DNA from: Ahrensia sp. | Lineage (GTDB): Bacteria > Pseudomonadota > Alphaproteobacteria > Rhizobiales > Rhizobiaceae | Length of the DNA stretch: 11,377 nt | Assembly (NCBI GenBank): GCA_003233475.1 | Contig: QILU01000137.1 | Span: forward strand, 1 to 11,377 | Reading direction: 5' to 3' | Part shown: in pieces, positions 1-7,267 of the stretch | Numbering within the stretch: the first letter of the stretch is position 1 | Layout of the letters: every line of letters starts with the position of its first letter | Made by a program: the position numbers and the translations under genes | The notes under the pieces: model-generated | Told to the model about the DNA's origin: nothing | The model's database searches: none | Seen by the model: the letters and a program-made list of their open reading frames with translations, nothing else

Positions 1-665
1 GGGTAAGAGGTAATCCCTTTTACGAAACTTGGAATACCATCGTCGCCCTTGTCGGTAACTTCACCTTGCAGTTCGATTTGAAAATGCAGAATGGACTTTT
101 CATCTTCACTGAAATGACCTTCAGGCATTTTAATATCGCAAATCATTCCGACAACACGGCTTTTGCCTACAATGATCGAAAGCATACGCCCCACTGCCCA
201 TGTCAGCCCGGTAACAGTGTCGATACAAGTGGTATCACCTTGAACAATTGCCATATTGCCGTCACAGGCGATTACATAAGCTTCAGGACGGTCTTCCTTG
301 CGCATGGGGCGAATTTCGCCCTGTTCTACTTTTTTCTCACTGATGGGCGGAGGGGCAAAAACCAAAAGCGGCCCTTCAACCACAGGCTTGGGTTGAGCCT
401 GGGCTTGAGTATGTGGAGAAGCTTCAGGCGCTAAGGGCGGACTGCCTGCCAGCGGTTGACCAGGAGAAGTTACAGCCCCCACATTTGGAACCCCTGGTGC
501 CACAGCAGGCAGCACGGGCGGAAGGGGCGTTGATTCACGCAATACAGGCTGGGAGTGAGCACTTCTTTCTCGCCCCGGAACCGGTGCGGATGAAGATGAT
601 GATTTCACTTCTTTTTTTATGTCTGTCGCAGCGGAAATGCGCCGCATCAATGCATCATTGTCCAT
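1..665 (-). CDS. HerA/DUF87-like ATPase, N-terminal part (runs off the left edge)
   Basis: I translated this minus-strand frame by hand; it stays open for about 221 codons from an ATG at 665 to the window edge, and the frame has a stop (TAA) 36 bases upstream of that ATG. Residues 1-20 are charged, residues about 21-115 are rich in Pro, Ala and Ser and look disordered, and residues about 125-221 form a beta-rich domain. That domain resembles the HerA-type barrel of bacterial DUF87 ATP-binding proteins: a stretch TWAVGRMLSIIVGKSRVVGM, then IELQGEV, then a closing KGITSYP like the GVxxYP signature before the ATPase core. The Walker A and B motifs would lie beyond the window, so ATPase activity is inferred. 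HerA relatives are hexameric DNA translocases or helicases; the exact role is unknown. The start has no strong Shine-Dalgarno sequence; GTG at 671 and TTG at 692 are alternatives. The gene is divergent from puuA. Confidence 0.65.
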   Translation of the reverse strand, partial: MDNDALMRRISAATDIKKEVKSSSSSAPVPGRERSAHSQPVLRESTPLPPVLPAVAPGVPNVGAVTSPGQPLAGSPPLAPEASPHTQAQAQPKPVVEGPLLVFAPPPISEKKVEQGEIRPMRKEDRPEAYVIACDGNMAIVQGDTTCIDTVTGLTWAVGRMLSIIVGKSRVVGMICDIKMPEGHFSEDEKSILHFQIELQGEVTDKGDDGIPSFVKGITSY

Positions 666-846
666 GAACACGCCCGGAGTGAAAAATTTGACCAATTATA
701 GGGGGCCTATGGTTAAGATTCCGTATGCCACCCCCCATTCCTGCTCCGCATTCGTGCAAGACGATTCAGTGCGCACCCGCTTAGTGGTTCCCAGAATTCA
801 TTTGCTCTGATAGATTTCACCCATCAAACTCTAACCAACGTGTCCC
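666..846. other. Divergent intergenic region between the HerA-like gene and puuA
   Basis: This 181-base gap must hold the start signals of both divergent genes. On the minus strand a perfect TATAAT lies 30 bases before the HerA-like ATG (listed separately). On the plus strand I see no convincing -35/-10 pair, no sigma-54 type GG-N10-GC element and no clear Shine-Dalgarno sequence ahead of puuA. The plus-strand open frame that crosses part of it has no recognisable protein features. Nothing else is visible. Confidence 0.5.
695..700 (-). promoter_or_regulatory. Possible -10 element for the HerA-like gene
   Basis: The minus strand reads TATAAT exactly, preceded by a C-rich stretch. A transcript starting about 7 bases downstream would have a leader of roughly 20-25 bases before the ATG at 665. 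No good -35 hexamer is present at the usual spacing, so the match rests on the -10 box alone. Confidence 0.3.
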
Positions 847-2259
847 ATGCCCGCTTCCGGCAATGAAACTGTTCAACGCTTGAATCTCAAATCTAAAAAT
901 ACCCATGATGTAAATTCTATGGATGATGCCGCAAACTGGCTTCGGGCACGAGGAATTGAAGACATTGAATGCATCACCCCCGATATTGCCGGAGTGGCGC
1001 GAGGGAAAATGATGCCGTCAGCCAAGTTCTTAAATGCTTCGGCGTTGGCTCTGCCGAGTTCGGTTTTTATGCAAACAATTTCTGGCGAATATCCTGAAGA
1101 GAGCGGTACTTTTGAGTACCCGCCCCATGATGGGGATTTGCGGCTGGTTCCCGATATCTCAACACTTTCGGCAGTGCCCTGGGAAAGCGACCCCACCGCA
1201 CAGGTAATTTGCGACATGCGCACCCATGGCGGGGAAATGGTGAACTATACACCGCGCAACGTATTGCGCCGGGTGGTGGATGCTTATGGGGCAAAGGGCT
1301 GGAAGCCTGTTGTGGCTCCTGAAATTGAATTCTATCTGGTGAAAACCAATGAAGACCCAAACATGCCTTTGCAGCCCCCGGTGGGGCGTTCCGGCCGGGC
1401 GATCAAGGGCGGGGGCGGATATTCCATCGCCGGGGTCAATGAGTTTGATGAATTGATTGACGATATCTACGACTTTTCCGAAACTCAGGGGCTCGAAATA
1501 GAAACCCTGATCCATGAGGAAGGGGCGGCGCAGCTGGAAATCAATCTCAACCATGGCAATGCAATTGAGCTTGCGGATCAGGTGTTTTTGTTCAAGCGCA
1601 CCATTCGTGAAGCGGCATTAAAACATGGAATGTATGCCACGTTTATGGCCAAGCCCAGCCAGGGGCAGCCCGGTTCCGCCATGCATATTCACCAATCGGT
1701 GGTGGATGCCAAAACCGGAGAGAATATATTTTCCACTCCAAAGGGAAAGGAAAGTGAAGCTTTTTATCACTTCATTGGCGGGATGCAAAAATACTTACCT
1801 AAAACTCTGGTGATGATGGCACCCTATGTGAATTCATACCGTCGGCTAACCACCCACACGTCTGCTCCGGTTAACGTAAGATGGGGATATGATAACCGCA
1901 CCACTGGCTTACGAATTCCTACCTCTGATGCCAGGGGGCGCAGGGTGGAAAACCGCATTCCTTCATCTGACGCCAATCCCTATCTGGCGCTGGCTGCTTC
2001 TCTGATCTGTGGTTATCTCGGCCTCACCCAGGCTATCAAACCCGACAAAGCAATGGCTAAAACCGCCAACGAGGGGGAAAATGATCTGCCCCGAAGTCTG
2101 CTAGACGGACTGACGCTGTTTGAAAGCGATAGGGCTATTGCCGACATGCTTGGGGCAGAATTTATTGGGGTGTATAGCGCCATCAAGCGTGAAGAGTATG
2201 AGACCTTTATGAAGGTAATTTCGCCCTGGGAGCGTGAATTCCTCCTGTTGAATGTATGA
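847..2259 (+). CDS. puuA: Gamma-glutamylputrescine synthetase, glutamine synthetase family (PuuA-like)
   Basis: A 470-residue member of the glutamine synthetase superfamily that in the PuuA branch uses ATP to join glutamate to putrescine or a similar amine, the first step of the gamma-glutamylated putrescine pathway in the cytoplasm. Visible active-site motifs are PEIEF (158-162, metal-binding Glu), a Glu pair at 224 and 231 in HEEGAAQLE, GSAMHIHQS (276-284, with the ATP-site His), NSYRRL (329-334), WGYDNR (346-351) and RVENR (366-370). Length and the N-terminal distance to the ARGK motif match E. coli PuuA (472 residues), which supports the ATG at 847 although no Shine-Dalgarno is visible; ATG at 919 is the alternative. 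The FAD oxidase gene overlaps the 3' end by 8 bases, the partner expected for PuuA. Substrate is inferred: related enzymes act on other amines or polyamines. It is not a housekeeping GlnA by motif spacing and context. Confidence 0.82.
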   Translation: MPASGNETVQRLNLKSKNTHDVNSMDDAANWLRARGIEDIECITPDIAGVARGKMMPSAKFLNASALALPSSVFMQTISGEYPEESGTFEYPPHDGDLRLVPDISTLSAVPWESDPTAQVICDMRTHGGEMVNYTPRNVLRRVVDAYGAKGWKPVVAPEIEFYLVKTNEDPNMPLQPPVGRSGRAIKGGGGYSIAGVNEFDELIDDIYDFSETQGLEIETLIHEEGAAQLEINLNHGNAIELADQVFLFKRTIREAALKHGMYATFMAKPSQGQPGSAMHIHQSVVDAKTGENIFSTPKGKESEAFYHFIGGMQKYLPKTLVMMAPYVNSYRRLTTHTSAPVNVRWGYDNRTTGLRIPTSDARGRRVENRIPSSDANPYLALAASLICGYLGLTQAIKPDKAMAKTANEGENDLPRSLLDGLTLFESDRAIADMLGAEFIGVYSAIKREEYETFMKVISPWEREFLLLNV

Positions 2260-3556
2260 TCCTATGGATGGTGAAGCCGCCCAATCCCCCATATCTGCGG
2301 GCCGTTCCTGGTATGAGGATTCGTGCGGCAATCGCCCGTCTTATTCAGCCCTTGAAGGTGATATCAGCTGCGACGTGGTGATTGTTGGCGGCGGATATTG
2401 CGGGCTTTCTGCAGCCTTGAGACTGGCGGAATCGGGCACAGATGTGGTGCTGTTAGAAGCGCACCGAATTGGAGACGGTGCTTCCGGCAGAAATGGCGGG
2501 CAGATGGGGAGCGGACAACGGGCAGATGTTCTGGGGCTGGAAAAAGAGCTGGGTTTTGAGCGCGCGAAAGCGCTCTGGGACATGGCCGAAGACGCCAAAC
2601 ATTCGTTGTTGAGGATCGCTGATAAATACGATTTTGATGCCGGTTATCAAAACGGCCAACTAACCCCAATGCACAAAAAACGATTTGAAGCGAATATGCG
2701 AGAAGGGGTGGACGTGTTGAATGGTCGCTATGGCTATGGCGAAATTGAGTATCTCAACCAACAGGAGATGGGAAACGCATTGGGCAGTTCCCATTATTTT
2801 GGTGGCACAAGAGACACGGGCACCGGCCACATTCATCCGATGAAATATTGCATCGGGTTGGGGCAAGCAGCGGCTAAGGCCGGGGCGAAGATTTTCGAAC
2901 AATCCAAAGCGATGGAGATCAACCGCAACGGAAAAATTTCGGTTAAATTAAGCAGTGGTACAGTGACAGCTGAGCGGTGCCTGTTGGCAATGAACGGCCA
3001 TCACGATGATTTTCGCCCTGAACTTGCGGCCCATGTGCTGCCTATTCAAAGCTTTATTGGGGCAACGGTGCCCCTGCCGCAAAACACAGCAATTCTACCC
3101 GGTGGAGAAGCGGTGGATGACAGCCGTTTTATGGTGCGTTATTTCAGAAAATCGCAGGACAACCGGCTGTTGTTTGGGGGGCGCGAAGCCTATGGGAAAT
3201 CGGCACCCGCTGATATTGAACGGGCCATTCGCAAACAAATTACACGAATCTATCCGCAGCTTAGTGGAATTGAGATGACCCATGCATGGGGAGGGAATGT
3301 CGCCATCACCATGCAGCGCCTACCCTATGTGCGCGAGCTCGAACCGGGGTTATGGACTGCGGGTGGGTTTTCCGGCCATGGGGTAATGCTCTCCCATTAC
3401 ACAGGCCGCATGATTGCAGAATATTTCCTCGGCAAAAGCGAGCAGATAAAACTGTTTCAGGAGATGAAAATCAGCAGCTTTCCCGGCGGCGCAACATTTC
3501 GCAACCCACTCAAAATTCTGGCGCTGACATGGTACGCGATGTTGGACAGAATTTAA
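2252..3556 (+). CDS. puuB: Gamma-glutamylputrescine oxidase, FAD-dependent (PuuB-like)
   Basis: A 434-residue FAD-dependent amine oxidase of the DAO family (E. coli PuuB is of similar length). It would oxidise gamma-glutamylputrescine to the aldehyde, giving ammonia and hydrogen peroxide. The dinucleotide-binding fold is clear: VVIVGGGYCGLSAALRLAES at about 42-61 followed by an acidic strand end (VVLLEA, Glu69) that binds the FAD ribose, then GASGRNGGQ (76-84), typical of this family. The C-terminal FAD signature is GLWTAGGFSGHGVMLSHYTG. The start ATG lies inside the last codons of puuA (ATGTATGA arrangement), which suggests translational coupling; an ATG at 2264 is the alternative. The aldehyde dehydrogenase (PuuC) and the hydrolase (PuuD) are not adjacent. 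The stop codon directly touches that of the convergent KASIII gene. The amine substrate is inferred from the pairing with puuA. Confidence 0.82.
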   Translation: MYDPMDGEAAQSPISAGRSWYEDSCGNRPSYSALEGDISCDVVIVGGGYCGLSAALRLAESGTDVVLLEAHRIGDGASGRNGGQMGSGQRADVLGLEKELGFERAKALWDMAEDAKHSLLRIADKYDFDAGYQNGQLTPMHKKRFEANMREGVDVLNGRYGYGEIEYLNQQEMGNALGSSHYFGGTRDTGTGHIHPMKYCIGLGQAAAKAGAKIFEQSKAMEINRNGKISVKLSSGTVTAERCLLAMNGHHDDFRPELAAHVLPIQSFIGATVPLPQNTAILPGGEAVDDSRFMVRYFRKSQDNRLLFGGREAYGKSAPADIERAIRKQITRIYPQLSGIEMTHAWGGNVAITMQRLPYVRELEPGLWTAGGFSGHGVMLSHYTGRMIAEYFLGKSEQIKLFQEMKISSFPGGATFRNPLKILALTWYAMLDRI

Positions 3557-4684
3557 CTACAAGCGTTTCACGATCACATTGCCAACCGAATAGCCTGCGC
3601 CAAATGAGCAGATAATACCCAACTCATCGCGCTTCATGTCATCGCTGTGCTGGGCGAAAGCGATGATGGAACCGGCGGAACTTGTGTTGGCGTATTCCTG
3701 CAAGATGTTGGGCTGTTCATTTGGTTCCGGCACGCGCCCCAATACTTTTCTACCAATAAAATCATTCATGCTTTTGTTGGCCTGGTGCAGCCACATGCGG
3801 TTTAATTTTTTGGGGTCAACGCCCTGTTCCCGGCAATGATTGATCACCATTTCCGAGACTATCGGCACAACCTGTTTGAACACGGCCCGGCCATTTTGCA
3901 TAAATTGCATGTCACGGCGGTCCACCACCCCATCGGGGCGGGAGCGGCGCAGGAAACCGTGATTGTTGCGGATGTTATTGGAAAATTTTGTCAGGCATTT
4001 GGTGGAAAGTATTTCAAATTGCGTGGCGGAACCGGCTTGAGATTTTTCCTCCATTATCACCGCGGTGCACACATCACCAAAAATGAAATGGCAGTCCCTA
4101 TCGCGCCATTCCAGGTGGCCGGAACATATTTCCGGATTGACCATCAAAATACAATTGGCAGAGCCGGAGCGGATCATATCGCTGGCGGCCTGAATGCCGA
4201 ATGTGGCGGAGGAGCAGGCCACATTCATGTCAAATCCAAACCCTTCAATCCCCAGGGCATCCTGAATTTCAATGGCGATGGCGGGATAGGCGCGCTCGTG
4301 GTTTGAGGCGGCGCAAATTACTGCATCAATATCAGAACCTGTTTTACCGGCCTGTTTCAAAGCATCCCTTGCGGCCTGAATTGCCATCTCAGCCATGATC
4401 CCGATTTCATCATCTTCGCGCTGGTGAAGCGCCGGTTTCATTTGATCGGGGTCAAGAATGCCTGACTTGTTCATCACATGACGGCGTTCAATGCCGGAAG
4501 CTTTGAAAATGAATTCCGCATTGGAATGGGTCAGGGGTTCCCGGGTGCCCGCCGCAATTTCTTCGGCATTTATGGCGTTTTGCTTATCGGCGTAGGCATT
4601 GTATGCGACCACCAATTCTTCATTGGTGATAACTTCTTCCGGTGTAAAAACACCTGTTCCGCTGATTACCACGTTGCGCATCAC
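3557..4684 (-). CDS. Beta-ketoacyl-ACP synthase III family protein (long FabH-like)
   Basis: A thiolase-fold condensing enzyme of the KASIII type, which joins an acyl-CoA primer to malonyl-ACP by decarboxylative condensation. All three catalytic residues are visible: Cys157 in NVACSSATFG, His300 in MWLHQANKS and Asn333 in YANTSSAGSI, and the C-terminus ends in the usual GAGYSVGNVIV. At 375 residues it is about 55 longer than E. coli FabH; the extra length lies mostly in the N-terminal third (about residues 25-95), a charged, hydrophilic segment. This long form is known in other proteobacteria besides the housekeeping FabH, so a role in fatty-acid initiation or in making a special acyl product cannot be told apart here. 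The first codon is GTG (4684) followed directly by ATG (4681); a GGGAG sits 9 bases before the GTG, which favours the GTG slightly. No fatty-acid genes are near. It is divergent from argE. Confidence 0.85.
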   Translation of the reverse strand: MMRNVVISGTGVFTPEEVITNEELVVAYNAYADKQNAINAEEIAAGTREPLTHSNAEFIFKASGIERRHVMNKSGILDPDQMKPALHQREDDEIGIMAEMAIQAARDALKQAGKTGSDIDAVICAASNHERAYPAIAIEIQDALGIEGFGFDMNVACSSATFGIQAASDMIRSGSANCILMVNPEICSGHLEWRDRDCHFIFGDVCTAVIMEEKSQAGSATQFEILSTKCLTKFSNNIRNNHGFLRRSRPDGVVDRRDMQFMQNGRAVFKQVVPIVSEMVINHCREQGVDPKKLNRMWLHQANKSMNDFIGRKVLGRVPEPNEQPNILQEYANTSSAGSIIAFAQHSDDMKRDELGIICSFGAGYSVGNVIVKRL

Positions 4685-4762
4685 GTTAACTTGCTCCCAT
4701 ATATCCGATTAAGAGGGTAGTGCGAGAAGTGCCGCCAAACAAGCAGTGAGTAAAACTAAACC
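4685..4762. promoter_or_regulatory. Divergent control region between the KASIII gene and argE
   Basis: Both genes start outward from this 78-base gap, so promoters for both must be here or overlap the 5' ends. On the minus strand a GGGAG (4694-4698) serves as ribosome binding site for the KASIII gene. On the plus strand there is no strong Shine-Dalgarno before the argE ATG, only a weak GTGAG about 11 bases upstream. No hexamer pair is good enough to assign. Confidence 0.35.
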
Positions 4763-5950
4763 ATGATATCCACTAATCCGAGCGCAAAAGACTGCATTAC
4801 CATGTTGGAAAAGCTTGTGGCGTTCGATACCACCTCGCGCAATTCCAACCTTGAGCTCATTGAATTTGTTCGTAACGAGCTTGAGCAAATTGGCGTGGAT
4901 ACCCGCCTCACCTTTAATGAAGAAAAAACCAAGGCAAATCTTTGGGCAACGATTGGGCCACAGAAACGCGGCGGGGTTGTGCTTTCTGGCCATACGGACG
5001 TGGTGCCGGTGGATGGTCAGGACTGGGCATCCGACCCCTTCAAACTGGTGGAACGCGATGGCCGATTGTTTGGCCGTGGATCAGCCGACATGAAAGGGTT
5101 TGTGGCCTGTGTGGTTGCCCACGCGGCGCGAATGAATAAGGCTAATCTTATAACCCCGTTGCATTTTGCGTTCTCTTACGACGAAGAGGTGGGCTGCACC
5201 GGGGTTTTGGGTTTGATTGATGATATGCGTGAAAACCTGCCCGCCCCTCTTGCGGTGATCGTTGGGGAGCCAACCCTCATGCAAATTGTCGGAGGCAATA
5301 AGGGGAGTGAAGGATTTATTACCACCATTCACGGGGTTGATGGCCATTCGAGCCTGCCGGGATTGGGTGCCAACGCGATAATGGCGGCGGGGAGAATTAT
5401 TGCTTATCTGCACGATATGCAAAAACGGCTAAAGGCAAGTGCGGACCCGTCAAACGGTTTCAATCCGCCTTATACGACCATCGATTGCGGTGTTATAAAC
5501 GGGGGTGTTGCGGCTAATATTATTCCCTCAAAATGCACGTTCCAATGGGGGTTCCGATGCGTCCCGGAGGATGATGTCAACGAACTGGTGAAGGAAGTCA
5601 AAGATTTCATCGCCGCAGAAATTGAGCCGGGGTTGAAAGCAGTATCCCAACAGGCGGGGATAGTTCATGTTCCACGACACAGTGTGCCGGGACTGGCTCC
5701 AAACAGCGATTCACCTGCTGAAATGTTGCTGCGCCATTTAACCGGGCTGAACACATCCGGTCGGGTATCCTACGGCACCGAAGCCGGGCAATTTCAAACC
5801 GCCGGAGTGCCGGGGGTGATTTTCGGGCCCGGTTCAATTGAGCAAGCCCATCTACCGGATGAATATGTCGCCGTCAGCGAAATGGAAGCCTGCCATGAAT
5901 TCCTCCTCAAACTAACTGATTGGGCAGCAAAGTCGGACGGTATTTCATAA
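4763..5950 (+). CDS. argE: Acetylornithine deacetylase, M20 metallopeptidase family
   Basis: A 395-residue cytoplasmic di-zinc hydrolase of the ArgE/DapE/CPG2 family; ArgE removes acetate from N-acetylornithine to give ornithine in arginine synthesis. All expected residues are present: His77 and Asp79 in SGHTDVVPVD, Asp109 in GRGSADMKG, the Glu141-Glu142 pair in DEEVGCTG, Glu169 in VGEPT, His195 in the dimerisation-domain GHSS, and His363 in QAHLPDEYV as the last metal ligand. The lid/dimerisation domain spans about 180-295. Length is normal for proteobacterial ArgE. The start is set by the only sensible ATG before the conserved core; its ribosome binding site is weak. It is the first gene of a likely plus-strand unit with the PLP enzyme 36-81 bases downstream. 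Other M20 deacylases share these motifs, so acetylornithine as substrate is likely but not proven. Confidence 0.85.
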   Translation: MISTNPSAKDCITMLEKLVAFDTTSRNSNLELIEFVRNELEQIGVDTRLTFNEEKTKANLWATIGPQKRGGVVLSGHTDVVPVDGQDWASDPFKLVERDGRLFGRGSADMKGFVACVVAHAARMNKANLITPLHFAFSYDEEVGCTGVLGLIDDMRENLPAPLAVIVGEPTLMQIVGGNKGSEGFITTIHGVDGHSSLPGLGANAIMAAGRIIAYLHDMQKRLKASADPSNGFNPPYTTIDCGVINGGVAANIIPSKCTFQWGFRCVPEDDVNELVKEVKDFIAAEIEPGLKAVSQQAGIVHVPRHSVPGLAPNSDSPAEMLLRHLTGLNTSGRVSYGTEAGQFQTAGVPGVIFGPGSIEQAHLPDEYVAVSEMEACHEFLLKLTDWAAKSDGIS

Positions 5951-6007
5951 TGCGCTGGTTCTTTCTGCCTTTGATATTTCCGATCAATGCGCCGCCATGC
6001 GCAAACA

Positions 6008-6025
6008 ATTAAAGAAATTAAAGAA
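6008..6025 (+). repeat. Perfect tandem 9-base repeat before the PLP lyase start
   Basis: ATTAAAGAA occurs twice in direct succession, ending 6 bases before the ATG at 6032 and followed by AAAAG. The stretch is purine-rich and unstructured and takes the place where a Shine-Dalgarno would be. If the upstream ATG at 5987 were used, it would be translated as a charged repeat (TIKEIKEK). Confidence 0.7.
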
Positions 6026-6031
6026 AAAGCC

Positions 6032-7168
6032 ATGAGTGCCCGTAAAAACACCCCATCCCTCGCCACCCTGTTTGCCCAGCTCAATGGGGCGATTGATCCG
6101 CAAACCGGGGGTGTTGTACCACCCATACAGTCCTCCACCACATTTGTACGGGATAAGGATTACAATCTGTTGTCCCCCAATCATATCTATTCCCGCGATG
6201 ACGATGATTTGCTCCGTTTGGGAGAGGAAATTTTAACACTGGCAGAACATGGCGAAGAAGGACTGCTGTTGCCTTCCGGCATGGCTGCTGCTGCGGGTGT
6301 CTTGCGCACCGTTCCCAATGGCGGCCGGATTGTCATGCAAACGGGCATTTATTGGGGGGTTACCCACTGGACGCGAGAATTTTGTTCACGCCGCGCAATT
6401 GAACTGGTGGAGATTGATTGTTCGGATCTTTCCACATTTCAAAACGTTTCAGACAATGCCAATATTATCTGGATTGAAACCCCTTCCAACCCTTACCTGA
6501 AAACCGTCGATATTGCAGCCTGTGCTAAAATTGCCAAACGGCTGGGGGCGCTTTTGGTGGTGGATTCAACCGCTGCAACACCGGTGCTTTCCCAACCCCT
6601 GAATCATGGGGCTGATATTGTCATGCACTCAGCCACCAAGGGGATTAATGGTCATAGTGATGTGCTGGCCGGGTTTTTGGCGTGCAGCGATGCCTCCCAC
6701 CCGGTCTGGCAAATGATAAAAACCGACCGGCATGATGCCGGCGCTATCCTTGGATCCTTTGAAGCCTGGTTATTAATCCGCGGAATGCGAACCCTGCCGT
6801 TGCGGATTGAGCGCATGAGTGCCAATGCGCTGACCATGGCTCATTTTCTCAACACCCACCCAAAAGTGGAGGCCGTTCATTACCCCGGATTAAGCACCAA
6901 TCCAGGGCATGAAATTGCTGTCCGCCAGATGAGTGGCGGTTATGGAAGCCTGTTATCGTTTCAGATCAAGGGGAATAGAGAAAACGCCCTTAGAGTTGCC
7001 GGAAAATTGAATATCTTCAAAAGAGCGACATCACTTGGAGGCGTAGAAAGTCTGGTGGAACATCGCCATACAATCGAGAATACGGTGCCGGAAAACCTGC
7101 TGCGCCTTTCCACCGGAATTGAGGAAATTGAAGAACTCGTTGCGGATGTAGAGAATGCATTAACCTAA
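6032..7168 (+). CDS. Cystathionine beta-lyase / gamma-synthase family PLP enzyme
   Basis: A fold-type I PLP enzyme of the Cys/Met metabolism family; members catalyse beta- or gamma-elimination or replacement on cystathionine, homocysteine precursors or related amino acids. Numbered from the ATG at 5987, the PLP lysine is Lys218 in HSATKGINGHSDVLAG, Asp193 (VVDST) binds the pyridine nitrogen, Tyr122 (IYWG) stacks on the ring, Ser97-Gly98-Met99 and Tyr68/Arg70 (YSR) bind the phosphate. The C-terminal ATSLGGVESLVEH block is typical. The usual YGNPT that follows YSR is replaced by four Asp. I prefer the ATG at 6032 (378 residues): the upstream ATG lies in a small hairpin (TGCGC/GCGCA, 5988-6003) and the segment between is a low-complexity repeat, while ATG 6032 follows a purine-rich tract. 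Which reaction it carries out cannot be decided from the sequence; metC is one option. It follows argE on the same strand. Confidence 0.8.
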   Translation: MSARKNTPSLATLFAQLNGAIDPQTGGVVPPIQSSTTFVRDKDYNLLSPNHIYSRDDDDLLRLGEEILTLAEHGEEGLLLPSGMAAAAGVLRTVPNGGRIVMQTGIYWGVTHWTREFCSRRAIELVEIDCSDLSTFQNVSDNANIIWIETPSNPYLKTVDIAACAKIAKRLGALLVVDSTAATPVLSQPLNHGADIVMHSATKGINGHSDVLAGFLACSDASHPVWQMIKTDRHDAGAILGSFEAWLLIRGMRTLPLRIERMSANALTMAHFLNTHPKVEAVHYPGLSTNPGHEIAVRQMSGGYGSLLSFQIKGNRENALRVAGKLNIFKRATSLGGVESLVEHRHTIENTVPENLLRLSTGIEEIEELVADVENALT

Positions 7169-7257
7169 CTCGCAAATATTTGGTTCATTTTACCGCCCCG
7201 TTAATTTTAGCAAGGCAAAGTCTCTACAAAATCGCACCTGTCGCGATGGGGTTATCT

Positions 7258-7261
7258 GGAG
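7258..7261 (+). promoter_or_regulatory. Ribosome binding site of the PAS-GGDEF gene
   Basis: GGAG lies 6 bases before the ATG at 7268, a standard spacing, and fixes that start. Just upstream is a short inverted repeat, ATCGC/GCGAT with a 7-base spacer (7231-7247). Confidence 0.6.
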
Positions 7262-7267
7262 ACGACG

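Noticed and set aside
66..434. Plus-strand open frame of 122 codons
   Set aside because: It is the shadow of the minus-strand HerA-like gene, which has recognisable domain patterns; the shadow has none.
770..815. Possible sigma-54 promoter before puuA
   Set aside because: The GG and GC elements are 16 bases apart instead of 10, so the spacing does not fit.
3836..4306. Plus-strand open frame of 156 codons
   Set aside because: It is antisense to the catalytic core of the KASIII gene and its translation looks like no protein family.
5987..6031. Upstream ATG of the PLP enzyme as the true start
   Set aside because: It has no ribosome binding site, sits in a small hairpin, and adds a low-complexity repeat; kept only as an alternative.
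7173..7182. Palindrome CAAATATTTG after the PLP lyase gene
   Set aside because: Perfect but short and AT-rich, with no matching copy or promoter beside it; chance is the simplest explanation.
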